NCBI GenBank assembly: GCA_035079385.1
Contig: JAVHKY010000030.1
Span: 4,627,001-4,691,000, forward strand
Direction: 5' to 3'
Length of the DNA: 64,000 nt
Origin: Aspidiotus rigidus
Taxonomy: Eukaryota > Arthropoda > Insecta > Hemiptera > Diaspididae
Position 1 is the stretch's first letter; every line of letters begins with the position of its first letter. Below are positions 35,792-48,525 of the stretch, one piece after another. The notes under the pieces are model-generated. The model worked only from the letters and a program-made list of their open reading frames with translations. It did not search any database and was not told where the DNA came from. Both the position numbers and the translations under genes were made by a program.

Positions 35792-36016
35792 TCAACGGGA
35801 ATACATAGTTGAAAAATCTCTCTTTGAGTTACGCTTTCGGAATAATACGACAACTATGTTGCCTCCGTCTCTCGTCACCCGATGTACGCCATCTGCTCTA
35901 CAGATAATAAAATAAAGGTTATCTGTGAACAAAACATCAAATTGTGAAATTCGTGCGCAATACTCCAGATTAGCGTCAAATGTCGGTTGTGATATGAAAA
36001 ACGTATCACGTAGCAC
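35792..36016 (-). pseudogene. possible LINE endonuclease remnant
   Basis: A 74-codon minus frame contains NLYFIICRADG followed by RVTRDGGNIVV. This resembles the strand of LINE AP-endonucleases that reads Y-x-x-x-R-x-D-R ... R-G-G-G-V-x-x-A-V. The catalytic residues further along are not visible. It is weak, and could be chance. Confidence 0.25.
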
Positions 36017-39000
36017 CGCTAAATCAGATGTAAACTTTGAAAGCTTCTTCAGAAGAAAGAAATTGTACGTACCTTGAAAAAATCATTCAAGAAGATAGAA
36101 GAAGCCGAAGTGAAAAAATATATGACGAAATAAATTCGCAATGTAATTAGTGACTGGGAAAAATGAAATAAGAGGCATAATCATGATTCAGAAAAATTAG
36201 GAGATGGGTGTATGGAGGGGCAAGAAAATGCGATACAGACGATGAGAACGAACTCAGATTTTCGACACGCTTCTCTAGATTTACGTACTATTCTTCAGCT
36301 TCTTCTGGACGGTGAAGTGTTCATCAAAAAGAAGATGATTTATCATCATTACCCTGAACCGGTTGTGCGATATGGAGTCTCACTTAGAATTTTTCAAAGA
36401 CTTTCCTCTTTTACCGCCATGAAGTCTCGGTGATCTTATAATTGTTCGCAGCATTTGTGGAGCGGTTATTAATCTCTTGATTCATACTTTCTATCAATCT
36501 ACTCTTTTTGTTCGGAGAGTAAGACTGGGATCGGGATAGGAAGGAGTGAATTTGACAATTTTTGTGCCCAAGTATGAGCAGATATTTTGTGAAGGTGTTC
36601 ATCATCCATCGATGCGGTTCTAGAACAGTATTTGCAAGGTCACATTAGAACATCAGATCATTGGAGTTTCGTTGAAACATTTTTCTGGTTTATAGGATTG
36701 TGTTCTTCAGTTCCTTCAGTATGAAAAACTCAGTGAAGACTCACGGGTACATTGGCAGAGGATATTGAACAGCACACCACACTGGTTTTTGTTGCTAATA
36801 AAATTTCGTGTGATTTGGATTATATTTTTCATGTGCATGCTTGCAAACACTGTGTCATAAGTTTTGATGTTCTTTTTCTATTGAAAAAGTACTTCGGACT
36901 ATGAATAACTTCTGAAAATTGGGTTTAACTACGAATATATTTGGGAACTGTAATATTGTGGCATCATTGTTTTAGCAGGTAGTTGTATGTATCCCATCGA
37001 ATCGAATCCATCAAATAATTTCTCTCACACCAACGAGCACGAAAAAATGAAAAATCCACCGCCATTTAAAAAATAACATTGAACGACTAATGTGGTGGCA
37101 TATTGTAAACTGTGCGCTGGCTTCATCAACTGAAGTATTCAATTATCCAGAGCGTAATTTTCATTCGAGTCAAACCTTCTATCGCATCGCTTTTCCCGTT
37201 TTTTTTTTTTTTTTGCATTATAAATTGCTAGTCATTATTGCTATAAAGTACGTATGTAAATCACGATTGGAAATGTCGTTTGAGAAAGATTGCGAATCTG
37301 AAATTTCGGCAAGAGGGAAATCAACTCTCGTCAATGACACATGACGTTGCACAGGAAATAGCGAAATTCTGGTAAAGAATCGTCCATTTTAATAACGTGT
37401 ACCTATTTAAAATCGTGTTTTCACGAGTCAAAGGTGAGGCGGTTGTAATGAAATACCTATCCGAAAAATCTAATTCCAGCAGCTCGTCACAAAATCGTGA
37501 CGCGAATTGCCAATATTGTAGTCGTTTCGTTGTAATGACCATTACTACGATAAAAGCTGTGATGTTATTGCATATGTAGGATGTGTATCCATTACCGAAC
37601 GTGGTTTGTCGTTACATACGTGTATTATTCGTTACGGTATAATAGCACACGGTTCAAGCGATTGAGGAAATACAGGGATTCAGACCCTGTTTCCAGTCAC
37701 GGCTCGTGATTCCTGACTCCGAGTAAAACGTACCCTATAATACGACGTTTATAGCAAGTATGGAATCAAGCCAAAGTTCTCTCATCGCATGAAATGCAGC
37801 GAAATTTTGTTTTCTCATCATGTGCGCCAATCGTGGCGTAAGTCTGCGATACTGTCTTTGGTTGCGCGCCTGTAATTACTATCAGTTTTGTACCGTTTTT
37901 AGTACTTCGTGCGGTTATGTACGATATGGGCTCGTCTGTCTGTATCTTCGAACACCAACATTGCAGATACACTCGCTAATACTTAGCCCATTCAATTACG
38001 TCATTCTATACCTAGGAAGCTGTAATATTTTTCTTAAAGTAGAAGAAAGTGTTCAATTTCAGTGATCGCGCATTTGAAGTGTATTCATTATCAAACTTAC
38101 GGAGTTTATCATAATAATTAAGTCGATTAATAAGGTCGATATTATGAAGAGATTTTGTGATAGTCATAGTTAAGAACGATTCGTATAAGGAAGAAACTAA
38201 AGGGGAAGACGGGTATTAGAAGAACGAGGAAGCCCAAATTTGTCACAAGTAGAATTTTCTTCACTACCCATAAGCAAAAGAGTAGGTGTTTTTATCGTCC
38301 TCAAATTGGTGCTTCGAGCGAGTTGTCCTCTCGCGACTGAGGACACAATTAGATTATATTATGAGCCAACCGGAACACAGACCAGTCAGTCCTGATTATT
38401 GAAAGCCAGTGAAAATGTAATATTCAACTACTCGTATAAATACTTTGGCTTAAAGTCATGACTCAAGGTTGGCAAGCCGGCTGGACCCTATAGATTGAAT
38501 GCATTCATGGGTATGGCTCATTTCATCCCCTTACCCCGTCAGTTGCCGAAACGTCCTTATTCCAAGTGATAAGGAGCTCAGTTTTTTTCGACCTCAACTT
38601 CTAAGACAACTGATGACAGCTTCGTTTACACACGGTATCGGTGTAATTACGGTACGAGAGTTCTTACATCGAACTTGTCACAGTGGCCTTTTAGCCTTAA
38701 AGGACTAATATAATGCATCGAAAGGTAATGATTTTCACTTGAAGAGCCTCCTTGGATTTCTTCAATACTTCCAAAAAAATCATATCAGCAGGCCCCTCGG
38801 AACACATTGGAGATATATTACGCCCGTCACTTGGATTGACGTCGCTATTGTAGAAATTATCTAAAATGCGTTCTCGTATCTTCTTTGTGTTCTTGAATTC
38901 CTGATTTCCTTTTTTCAAGGAAAAATTCTCTTTGTATAGGTCGCCGGTATTTCCGTGTGACTGTACCCACGGAAGTCGCAGTTCTCGCTCACATTTTTGT

Positions 39001-40555
39001 TGTCGATACTGGGCAAGGATAAAGAGAAAGAGCCCTTATTACGTTTATTCTGCTTAAACGGGAAGTGAGAAATCGTCGGTATATGGATTGAAATGAAGAC
39101 AACATGCTGGAATACGTATCGTTTTGAGAATTAAATCATTGGTATTCATCGTGTATTTTTGTGCACGCTAATGAAAATAAACATCCCGAGAAACATTGAC
39201 CATGTAGTTTTGAAGTGTCAACATGTAAGTATATCTACGAGTAATTTTGCGCGAATGCAAACAACAAGAAAAAAGGAACACTATTCAAACATTATGTTCG
39301 CTCGTATGGTGCACTTTTTTTTTCTTTCTCGGTAACTTACAAAGTTTCATAAAAAGAGCTGAGAAGTGAATTACGTGCGATCGTACCTATTCGTATGGTA
39401 CGCGGTGAGTTTCGAAAAATTTATAGGAAAAAAATACGCAGCGTTTCACAATTAATGAACCAACCTGTTAACAGTGTTGCTCTTCAATTTTGTCTAGCGC
39501 AGCAGAATTCCACGTGCCGCAAATACGATGAAGGTCTGCTTAATCTTCTTTAACGACCAGACGGAAAAAGTCGTACCGTCGTAACTTCCCTCTTTTCCTT
39601 ATCTCAATTACTAAGAAATAAAACAAAAAAACTCTAGTGTGCTTTTCTACAATGGACGTGCATGGTACTGCGTTTGTGTACCCTATGACGTATTGGCATA
39701 ATTTTTTAATCTTATATATCCAGTCATAGCCTCGTTGCTGTGTCAAGTAGAATGTAAATATATCCTATCCGGAAGTTGAAGACAGTAGAAATTTTTTATA
39801 TGTACCTTATTCGAATACATTAGCATAGTTTTACAATGTGAACTGGCGACGGATATTGAATTTAAACCTAATTTTCGCGTAGGTAGGTTTATTAATGATA
39901 TCGATTTTTTTCTATTGAAATCTTTCCTTTTTGTACTCGTATCTTCAAAGTTTTCTCATTGAATGGAATTTTATAGTCGCTTTTCGACCGTGGGGAATTC
40001 TTTTCGATTCGGTAGCGTGGGTGACCGGCTGGTGAAGGAGTTTAGAGTCTGATTTTTGTATTTCTTACGATGTGTTCATTGTTTGCCTTTATGATTCAAA
40101 TCGAGGGAACTTCGAAAACTTTTCGCTCAGTTTCACCGAGCTAGTGAAGGCTAGGACATCAATAAAAACTGATAAATCCTGAAAGTCGAACATTGTTAGT
40201 TCAGAAGGTCTTTGAAAAAATGAATCGTGACGCATTTTTAAAAAGTCAGGATACTCCGGATCAAATCATCTTATGAAACTGTGATCGAGGACTTTGATAT
40301 TCATCTCTTCTTGCGGTTGAACTACACGAGTCACTTCTCTGTAGGACTTTGGAGAATTGGTATTAACCTTTCGCCCCAATAACTCCAATTCTTCAAATTT
40401 TTGGTTGGCTTCCTTTCTGAATGCGATTTTCAATCTCATAAATGAGATGCATGACAAGTGCTCCGGGTTGGGACGAGAATCTGAATTCAGTCGACAGCAC
40501 AATATATTAAATTTACCCGGCACTGCATTTTGATCCATTTAATGCGACTGTTATT
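36017..40555. other. unassigned intergenic DNA
   Basis: 4.5 kb with no recognised gene or repeat family. A T run of about 16 lies near 37200. A 90-codon minus frame at 40266-40538 has an evenly mixed, protein-like composition and lies just before the R1-type LINE, but I do not recognise it. Plus 38499-38708 and minus 38697-38918 are likewise unrecognised. Confidence 0.35.
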
Positions 40556-40559
40556 GGGA

Positions 40560-42170
40560 GACTATTTTCCGTGCGACGGGAGAAAGTCTGACCAGCGTTG
40601 ATCAATAAGAGGGATAAACCACCTGGCCTGCCATCCTCCCATCAACCACTTTGTCTGCTAAACAAGGTGGACAAACTCTTGGAAAGAGTGATAGTCAATC
40701 GACTATCTGGAGAAAAGAGATATAATCTCAAGTAGTCAATACAGTTTTCAAACTGGACACTGTACATCAGATGCTGGAATCAGGTAAAGAGGATAGCCGA
40801 GTCAGCAATAGCTACGCATCAGTTTTTCGCAGCCGTCAGCCTTGACATAAAAAATGCATTCAACTCGATTCCATTGGAGAAGATTTATTGAAAGCCTTCG
40901 TGAACGTAGAACTGCCCATGTATCCACTCAGGATGATCAGCAGCTATCTTAGCTGTCGAGAAGTCCAAGCAGAGATGTCCTCTGGTGCAGTAAAGCGCCT
41001 AGTTACTCATGGAGTGCCGCAGCGATCGGTCTTGAGGCCACTCTTGTGGTGCGTCGCATTTAATGGGATTTTCAAGTTGGAACTGCCACCGAGTGTTGAG
41101 TTTATCTGGTATGCGGATGACACATTGGTGGTTTACACTGCCTAAGCAACCGTACCGGTGGAGAGCAGGGTAAACCGGGTCCTAGAGACAGTGACGCCTT
41201 AGATTGAGTCGGCCAGACTGGAACTTGCAGTAGGTAAGAAGGCCATATTATTCACAACTCGTAGAAAGTTCAGTCCAGCCCCATTTCACCTGCAAGGTGT
41301 GGAAATTAAAACCAAGACGGTAATGATGTACCTAGCCATCTTGTTTGACTCGAAGCTGTGCTTCAGGCACCATTTTCTGATGATAGCGGAAAAGGCGGGC
41401 AGGGTAGTTACATACTTGAGCCGCCTGATGTAAAACCTAGGAGGACCGAGAGAAGCAACTTGAAGGATCATGATGATGAGCACCGCCTTGTAGATTCTCC
41501 TATATGGTACCCCAGTATGGACCGACTCTATGAAGATACCTCACAAAAAGAGAGAGATGGTAGAGATCCAACGAAGAGCCGCGCTTAAGTGTGTTATTTC
41601 CTACCGCATTGTCTCGACGGTTTTTTTTTGCATATTAGCACGTTCACCACCAATTGAGCTTCTTGCCAAGAAGAAAGTGGTGGTGTTCAAAGCGAAAAAG
41701 AAGACAATGACCGATCAAGAGGCTTTACGAGTCAATCAAGAGACCAGGCGCTCCTTGGTTGCAAAATGGTGGGCAAGAATTGCTCAAAGGGAGCTGAATG
41801 AATGGACGACTTGTCATGTCGGCTGAACTTTTACCTGACGCAGGTGGTAAGCGGCCATGGCAGCTTCAACAAGTACCTTCATGAAGAGTTAAGGAGCACT
41901 ACAAGCAAGGGCTGGATTGTGGACTACAACACACCTTATTCAAGTGTGAGGCTCAGAGGCGTGGGTGGGGCAAGCTTAGTCGGTGTCTTCCCGAGATTGT
42001 GATCGATGAAGCACTTGCTCTGAGTACCCATAGGTTCCGAAGAAGCATGGGACCAGGTGTCTGCATTTGAGATGGACGTGTAATGGAATAGTCAAATGCA
42101 GAACCAAGCGATAGCCTACTCCACACCGGTGTACCATCCACTTACAGATGTGAAAGAAGAAGAAGAAGAT
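40560..42170 (+). mobile_element. R1-clade LINE, 5'-truncated and decayed
   Basis: The plus strand reads, across several frames, the RT of an R1-type LINE: KPPGLPSSHQPLCLL (about 40615-40660), ERVIVNRL, AAVSLDIKNAFNSIP (about 40830-40877, motif A), then an 85-codon frame 40888-41145 with THGVPQRSVLRPLLW and the active site FIWYADDTLVV (YADD, residues 75-78). Then come KKAILFTTRRKFSP...FHLQGVEIKTKTV, the RLM.NLGGPREA block, LLYGTPVW and QRRAALKCVISYRIVS. The C-terminal region continues as ARIAQREL (41530-41826) and NFYLTQVVSGHGSFNKYLHE (41802-42002). Stops and frameshifts occur throughout, and the GVPQG box has Arg for Gly. The 3' end is near a (GAA)n stretch at 42150-42170. ORF1 and the endonuclease are missing. 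No rDNA flanks it. Confidence 0.85.
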
Positions 42171-43195
42171 ACTCCAACAGCGATTTACTATATCGAGGTG
42201 GCGGTGTTGTTATTGTGTATGCTAATGTTCTGTTGCCAAAAAAAAAGAGAAGATTTGCCGAGGAGATCCCCTTAATACTGCAATTATACCCGAAATGATC
42301 GATCCCAATGAGTGGAGGAAACAAGATTAATGCATACATATCTCGCACCCACTCCACCATGGAGGACGGGCGGTGCTGTACGTGCGACAAAATCAAATAC
42401 CGAACTAGGCAAATGTTTTGTTAACGCTTGTTGGCTTATGCAATCATTAGGGAGGAAAAAAGAAAAAGAAACGTAGAATATCGTTCCTTTATCAAATATT
42501 GTATCGGTAAGTCTTAATATTTAGAACGGTCTCGAAATATTGTTTTTTTGATATTTTGTTTCTTTTCTTTTTCTGCTCTTTGCACAGGAAAGAAATCTTG
42601 AGTTCGTGTTGTTTCCATTAATGTACCGAACTCTTTCAAAAATAAGTATTACTATACTAATGCACGTTTTCCAGCATTTTTAATGCCACAAAGAGAAATG
42701 CATTACTTTCTGAGAACATTATACATCATGAAAAATATGCGGTATCATCTTCAAAAAGTATATTACGTTCGTTGCAAGGATTGTAAAATGAGAAATTCGC
42801 TAGGGTACGAAATTTTATGAAACGATTTCACGAAGTATTCTACTGTACGAAAGAAATTAATTTTAAAATAAACTTTCAAACTTGGGAAAGAGATACCAAA
42901 TTAATTGGAAACGAGTGATGTATCAAACGCGAATATTTTTTACTTTGTGGTCCGTGAATTTGAACTCGACATCATTATCGTTTTGGGTAGCTGTAAATAT
43001 TTCCAATATTTGACATCATCGAACGGTCTGTATCGAACATCAAAAAGTACTCATTGAAAAGCTTTCCATTTTCTCTCTCGAACTCATCACTTAGCCTTGT
43101 CAGTCATCAAATAGGTCCATAGTGACATTTTTGGTGAATACTCTCATGCGAATTACGTATTGAACCTGCGGAAAAAAATTGCTCCATGAAATCAC
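42171..43195. other. unassigned intergenic DNA
   Basis: No gene or repeat family was recognised. Confidence 0.4.
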
Positions 43196-43728
43196 ATAAC
43201 GTATAATAATAATGATGATAATAATAAGAAGCCTTTATTTACGCGTAGTTCTTACGAGTAATTACATGCGCACTATAATTATCTCCAATCCACCGAACTC
43301 TCAACCCATTAGTGCATAAGTCTCCCTCAGTTTTTTCCAGGTTTTCCTGTTTTCGGCTGTTCTTTCCCATAATATAATCCCCCTTCACTTTACTGTATCA
43401 TCCATCCATCGCGAAGGTAGCCTACCTCTGCTTCTTTTTTCGTCCCTAGGTGTCCATTCATTTGTTATTTTATTCCATCATTGATTTTCCCTTCTTGCAA
43501 GGTGCCAGCGTATCTTCATTAAGTTTTTTTGAACTGTTTTCCCCGCGTCTTTCTTTTTTGATTCCTCTCTCACTTCTAGATATTTTTCCTTTATTCCCAT
43601 CATACTTCTTTCCATTCGCCTAACCGTCACCCTTAGTCGTTCCCTTTGTTCATTAGTCAACGCTCAAGTCTGTGCCCCATAGGTAAGAACCGGAATAGTA
43701 CAACTTTCCAACGCTTTCACCTTTGACC
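43196..43728 (-). pseudogene. RTE-like LINE, C-terminal end and tail
   Basis: The minus strand reads KALESCTIPVLTYGAQT, a stop, then ALTNEQRERLRVTVRRMERSMMGI (open frame 43660-43478), IRWHLARR, and after one stop RSRGRLPSRWMDD and WKKLRETYALMG with a stop. This is the familiar C-terminal text of RTE-type LINEs. The 3' end is AATAAAGGCTTCTTATTATT running into (AAT/ATG)n at 43203-43232, the microsatellite-like tail usual for that group. Upstream the sequence ends at or near the MITE at 43735, so only about 530 bp remain. Confidence 0.75.
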
Positions 43729-43734
43729 TAGTAC

Positions 43735-44009
43735 CAGGGTGTCCACTTGTCTGGAAAATCTGGAAGTCAGGGAATTTTGTGAGACTGGAAAGGTTAGGGA
43801 ATTTTGGTAATTTTACCCAAAGTCAGGGAATTTTTTGAGATACGTCAAGAAAAGTTCGAGCTAAGAAGTTTTTCCTCTATTTTTTTCTTTTTTTTCTTTT
43901 TCTTTTTTGCTTTTCAGTGGAGATTATGGTCTGGAAAAACCTGAAAAAGTCGGGGAAGAATCATGGAAAAGTCAGGGAATTTCATTTCAGAGAAAAAGTG
44001 GACACTCTA
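43735..44009. mobile_element. MITE with GTGTCCAC inverted ends and 6-bp target duplication
   Basis: The ends are CAGGGTGTCCAC (43735-43746) and GTGGACACTCTA (43998-44009), inverted copies with two mismatches, flanked by TAGTAC on both sides (43729-43734 and 44010-44015). The inside repeats CTGGAAAA and GTCAGGGAATTTT several times, a phrase I recall from short repeats in many animal genomes, and has a pyrimidine tract near 43875-43915. There is no coding capacity. The superfamily is not certain from a 6-bp duplication. Confidence 0.8.
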
Positions 44010-44015
44010 TAGTAC

Positions 44016-45470
44016 TTATTTTCCCTTTATTTACAAATATATTATACACGTATGTAAATTCGCCACCCACGATTTATCTTACTCGTAGTTGTAATTAAGA
44101 AGCTCAATCGGAGAACATTCGTGAATATTTACGATATTTTGGATCGGTTATAAAGATTACTGAAACACGTGAATCGTTTTCAGATTTCACACATCTTCCA
44201 GAACACTATCAATCTTCTTCATGATCACCCGAATTTTTTCACACATCAACATGTACCCTTTTATATCCTCCCTCACTCACTCAGGAACGAGGAAATTAAT
44301 GGATGATGGCTAGCGGCCAAACTCATTTCACTGAATTGAAGTACAAATTACATACGTTAACTCGTCTTATTTCAAGTGGAGTCGTTTCACTATATCTTTT
44401 ACGTATCATTCGCCGTATTTTATTCATTTATTGATTTTAGAAAATTCACAGTGTGGTTTTAAATCATCAGTTTCTTTCTACCTAGCCTTGAAAAATCAAA
44501 ATGTGTCTAGGAAAAGAGTCGTAATAAAATTCGTATGGTAGACCTTGTAGTAAAAACTAAAAGCTTTCGACGATTGAACGTAGTGACCTGCTCTAATACA
44601 ATTCTGAGACCATAAGTCATTCTATTTTCATTTGTTACTTCGAAACGATTTACCGAGTTTTTACGAGTAAGTAGAGCTAGTGGGTGTTTCTCTCTCTCTC
44701 TTACAGTCATCGACGCTTTCAATCTACTATGGTAGCAACTTAGGGATTTTAAATAGAAGGGATTTTCGTCGCAATTCGGTAAAATTTCTCTTGGGAACTG
44801 TTTGCTAAACCGCTCGCACAACATGTAATTCAACAAGTTGTTTCAGGTAAAGAAAAATTTAATACGTTTGGTGGGCGTGCGAATTTTCCCATACATATAC
44901 GATAATGTTTTTCACTTTTCGCCTTGCGAACGTGCTTCATGGCGTTCTCAATTTTGTCGTCTATAATTTTGGTGCTGAACGCACGTGAGAATGATTAGTC
45001 GATGTAGAGCTCGAAATTTCCATATTACATGCACGAGTATCGCTCGTTGCTAAGGAAGTAATTGCGTGCAATGAACCTGAAGACTGAATCTTTCATCAAA
45101 CTCTGTCAGCTTTCTGACATCTACCGGCACATTATTACATACCACCCACTTTCGTTAATGAAAATCACAATCGCTCTCATCGCAGATGGTAATTGATACC
45201 TCGTTTGTGTTTGAAATGAAGTTTCATAACCTAATCGTTCTAATCGTCTTTTACACCTGCACAAAGAAGTTTGGGTAGAATGTGTACACATCTTTTTTTA
45301 GCGACTATTCGACTTATGGTTTCAAGCTCAGTGTTTATTTATAATTATTCCCAATGTAGGTTGTAAATAAAAATTGAAAATTTCGTGCGATCGCGCACAA
45401 CGTAAACGGCACAATCGAGGAGTAGCGTGAGCGAAGCTTAACTTGATATCTGCCTAGTGACTTGTATGTG
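44016..45470. other. unassigned intergenic DNA
   Basis: No gene was recognised. A 109-codon minus frame at 44507-44836 has no known motif. Confidence 0.4.
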
Positions 45471-45604
45471 TCTTTAGGCTGGGGTCAGTCAGAAATTTGC
45501 GTAACGTAACGTGATGTGACGTGATGCTTTATGACGTCATCAATGACCTTGACTTTCTATAGGGACTTGGAAAAATTTCGACCTTCAGCCTCCATTATAG
45601 GTCA
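45471..45604. repeat. dispersed repeat, inverted copy of 13878-14006
   Basis: It begins GTCTTTAGGCTGGGG and runs through GCGTAACGTAACGTGATG, ATGACGTCATCAATGACCTT and GGGACTTGGAAAAATTTCGA to CCATTATAGGTC. It matches the reverse complement of 13878-14006 over the full length with scattered differences. GACGTCAT and the following phrase also appear near 59.55-59.73 kb. Confidence 0.75.
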
Positions 45605-47544
45605 ACACAGCCCATGGGCTATCCTGAGTCTTAGCTAGCTATCCTGGTCCCAACTCTTGTAGCCACTACAGGATTGCCCCGAAATGCCCCGAAACAACCA
45701 CGCCCTTTACTTCACCGTTCCTGGAACCTCTGCAGCTGTCACGCAGCACCTTTTACAACAGTAGGCAATCTTGAATCATACTCAGTAACCATGAACTCTA
45801 TTCAATTACTCTAGTTGGTGTACCGTATGACGTTATACGTACTACGGTATTAACATTTAAATCATACCTAATTGGAAATCACAGGCTAACTGAGAAGGTG
45901 AAATTTTATCAACTGTGCTTGCTGGTGTTCACAAACCTCGGGTTTCAGTTTGTGTATTTTCACTCTAGTTATTACTGATTACCGAAATGTATGTGGCCTA
46001 TGTTTCTCGACCCTCAATTTGTAAGTACTTGAAGAGGAAATAAGAAGGAAGTAATCTCGTATACTAGGAGGAGGGTGTTGAACGATTATCGATAATTTTT
46101 CTTTTTTTCTTCAGCTGTTTGGTTTTTCTGTTGGTAAATTCCCTCGTCTGGATCAAATCTACTCGATAAAACCTCGCTCGCAACAAGGAAATGAACTTTT
46201 CTCTCTTCTTTGAGCTACTTGGAGGCTCAATTTCAAAACAGATCAGACTATTATGAGATTTTCAGAAGTCGTTGTTGCTTTGATTTTTTTTTTTTTTCAC
46301 AAAATAAGTACACATCATAGCGATGAATACAATCGTCTTCCGGTCTTTCATCGAGGCCCTCTACCTCACAAATCTCACTCGACAAAAGCGCCCGATTTTC
46401 GTAATTCGGGTATGGTATCTTTAATCGATTTTCACGAATGCTACTGAGCAAAGCAAATTGTACGTACAAGGAATTGTAGACCGAGAGAAACTATAGAGAA
46501 ATTGTATATACAAGTTTATTATACGATATTATATATTCTCCTTGGTTGCCTGCAAATGCCCGCGTGTATCGAGAGAATATATTGTCACAAAAGTGTATAA
46601 ACTTGCCCAGAGTGTACAAGCACAATGGAAACTGTGCACGGAGAGAGCCTCGACAACAACAAATGATAAGTTACACTGCGTAGCGGTGCTAAATTACGAA
46701 AACGATTATACGAAACGCGCAAGCTGCAGAAGACACGCGATTCGCCAACATTTATTCCAACCTAAATATAAATTATCATGAAGTACTTTGATTTCTCCGC
46801 GAATAAATGCGTATTGTATTCTAAGGATAAAAATTAGACGTAATTTATCGGCGATATTTATTAAACTACCATAGGCTGTACGTAAACGACGAGGAAGAGG
46901 GAAAAAATTATGATATTTAAGCTAGTGAATAGACCACGTGTTGTAAGGTTAAAAAATGTTCGAACGTATTTCAATGGCCAAATTTGAATGGCACGATTAT
47001 TGAAACGAGCTCTTTTAAAATAGTGTAATAATCTGCAGCTTGTCTATTATAGAGATCGCAATGGGTACATATTTTGATCGAGGTTCTCTTCAGAATCCTG
47101 TATTGGTGGCAGGTTGTGAGATGAATTTTCCAGCTTTCTTTGACGAACTTTCGAGGGCTTTTTAGATAAACGTAAGAAGATCGCATGCTTGAAATGTTTC
47201 TTTTTGTACAGCCAGGATTGGATTGATGGGCGTTGGCAATATGATGTATAGACGTGACAATTTTGGAGGATCTATGGTCTTCACGCTAGTCAGTGCTTCT
47301 TCCTTTTGTTGAGAGGGTGGAGAGGTATGTTCGTAGAGGATCCTTTTCATCTTTCTCAAGTCTGTCATCCGTTTTAGATTGAACAAATCGAAATATAATT
47401 GCTTGTAAAACACTCTTGGTACAAAAAAAGGCGTCCTTTTCTTCTTTTTCTTCCTCACTCGTGGCTACCTCCTTTTTTCGAATCACACTTGTGTCAAAAA
47501 TTTGTGTATTTCACTCCTGATGATTATATTCCAAGTTTGATTAT
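45605..47544. other. unassigned intergenic DNA
   Basis: No gene was recognised. Minus frames at 47162-47458 and 47286-47486 begin in a Lys-rich translation of an AAG-rich tract (about 47440) and have no recognised domain, although they lie just before the Gypsy remnant. Confidence 0.4.
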
Positions 47545-47605
47545 TGTGGCGTATACAAGGTCGCGATAACAGTGAACAAGATGAAGCATGAAAAGAAGAG
47601 AAGAT
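47545..47605 (+). mobile_element. Gypsy LTR fragment (copy 3)
   Basis: ATTGTGGCGTATACA, then GCGATAACAGTGAACAAGAT and AAGCATGAAAA, match the first 50-60 bases of the LTR at 49580-49950 in the same orientation. The similarity stops at about 47605, then unassigned sequence leads into the integrase remnant. This may be the leftover start of the element's 5' LTR after an internal deletion, or an independent fragment. Confidence 0.5.
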
Positions 47606-48008
47606 TGCGTTCACTACACCTGGGATGGGGGTTTATGGGAACCGCAAGGAAAAGATATGTCAAAACGCCAGCACCTTATCAAGAAGACCTTGCCAGGGAG
47701 AATTACAGACAGGATCAGAAGGAGATCGACATCTAGAACACTCGGATACTAACTTGAATATGAGGGATACCTAACTACAAGATCAAGATATTGCCTTCAT
47801 TTTGAAAAGAAAGGAAGAAAACGTCCGAGTTCAAGATCAGTCAACTATAAGATTCTGTGGTCTCAGTGGGACACCCTACAGGTTGAACACGGTATTTTTT
47901 ACAGAATCTGGGAATCTGTTAATGGTCTTGATACTGGGCAGCAATAAGTCATTCCAAAGACCTTAGTATCAGAAGTGTTGAAGGATGTTCATAACCAATC
48001 ATCTGGAG

Positions 48009-48525
48009 TAGTGTTCGATAGTTTTCAAAAAACTATCGGAGTTTTGTTGAAAAAAAAAAACAAAAAAAAAACGGTGATAGTATCTTTGATAGTTTAAGAA
48101 ACTATCGATAGTGTGAAAATTTTTCCTTTTCTTATCCAAGTCACAAAATTGGTGCTAACTGACGAGTGAAAATTGAAAATGTACGCCAGTTCTATGAATT
48201 AAGATCAGTCAGGCGGTGCCAATTGTGTAATGGGTATGGCACCACATTTTTATGATTTTTTCCTAGTCACGTCAGCTGGTAAGATGGTTACGTTGAGATG
48301 CATTCCCTGGCATTCTTTGACTGTCTTTCCAATTAATAAAACGATTAGGAGAAAGGTATTTATCCCGCATGTAGCATAGGTACTTTTCTTTTGATCGATA
48401 TTTTCTATCCAAACTATCGATAGTTCCAAGAAAAACTATTGGAGCTATCTATAGACTCGGTAGCACTTAGGAAAAAATTTTGGAACTATTGATAGCATAA
48501 AACTACTGACCATTGTCCATCATTA
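48009..48525. mobile_element. non-autonomous hAT-like transposon, 517 bp, with 8-bp target duplication
   Basis: The insertion interrupts the integrase zinc region and is flanked by identical 8-mers ATCTGGAG at 48001-48008 and 48526-48533. An 8-bp duplication is the mark of hAT elements. The ends read TAGTG... and ...CATTA, a weak hAT-type match. Subterminal copies of AACTATCGATAGT and variants recur at both sides (48021-48032, 48092-48113, 48412-48424, 48436-48455, 48483-48495), as expected for transposase-binding motifs. No coding capacity is seen. Removing it rejoins the Gypsy reading frame text on both sides apart from one small indel. Confidence 0.8.

Noticed and set aside
37660..37735. 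possible tRNA or snoRNA at two adjacent small hairpins (ACAGGGATTCAGACCCTGT and a following GAGTCAGG-type pair)
   Set aside because: No A/B boxes or cloverleaf could be formed; only two short stems.
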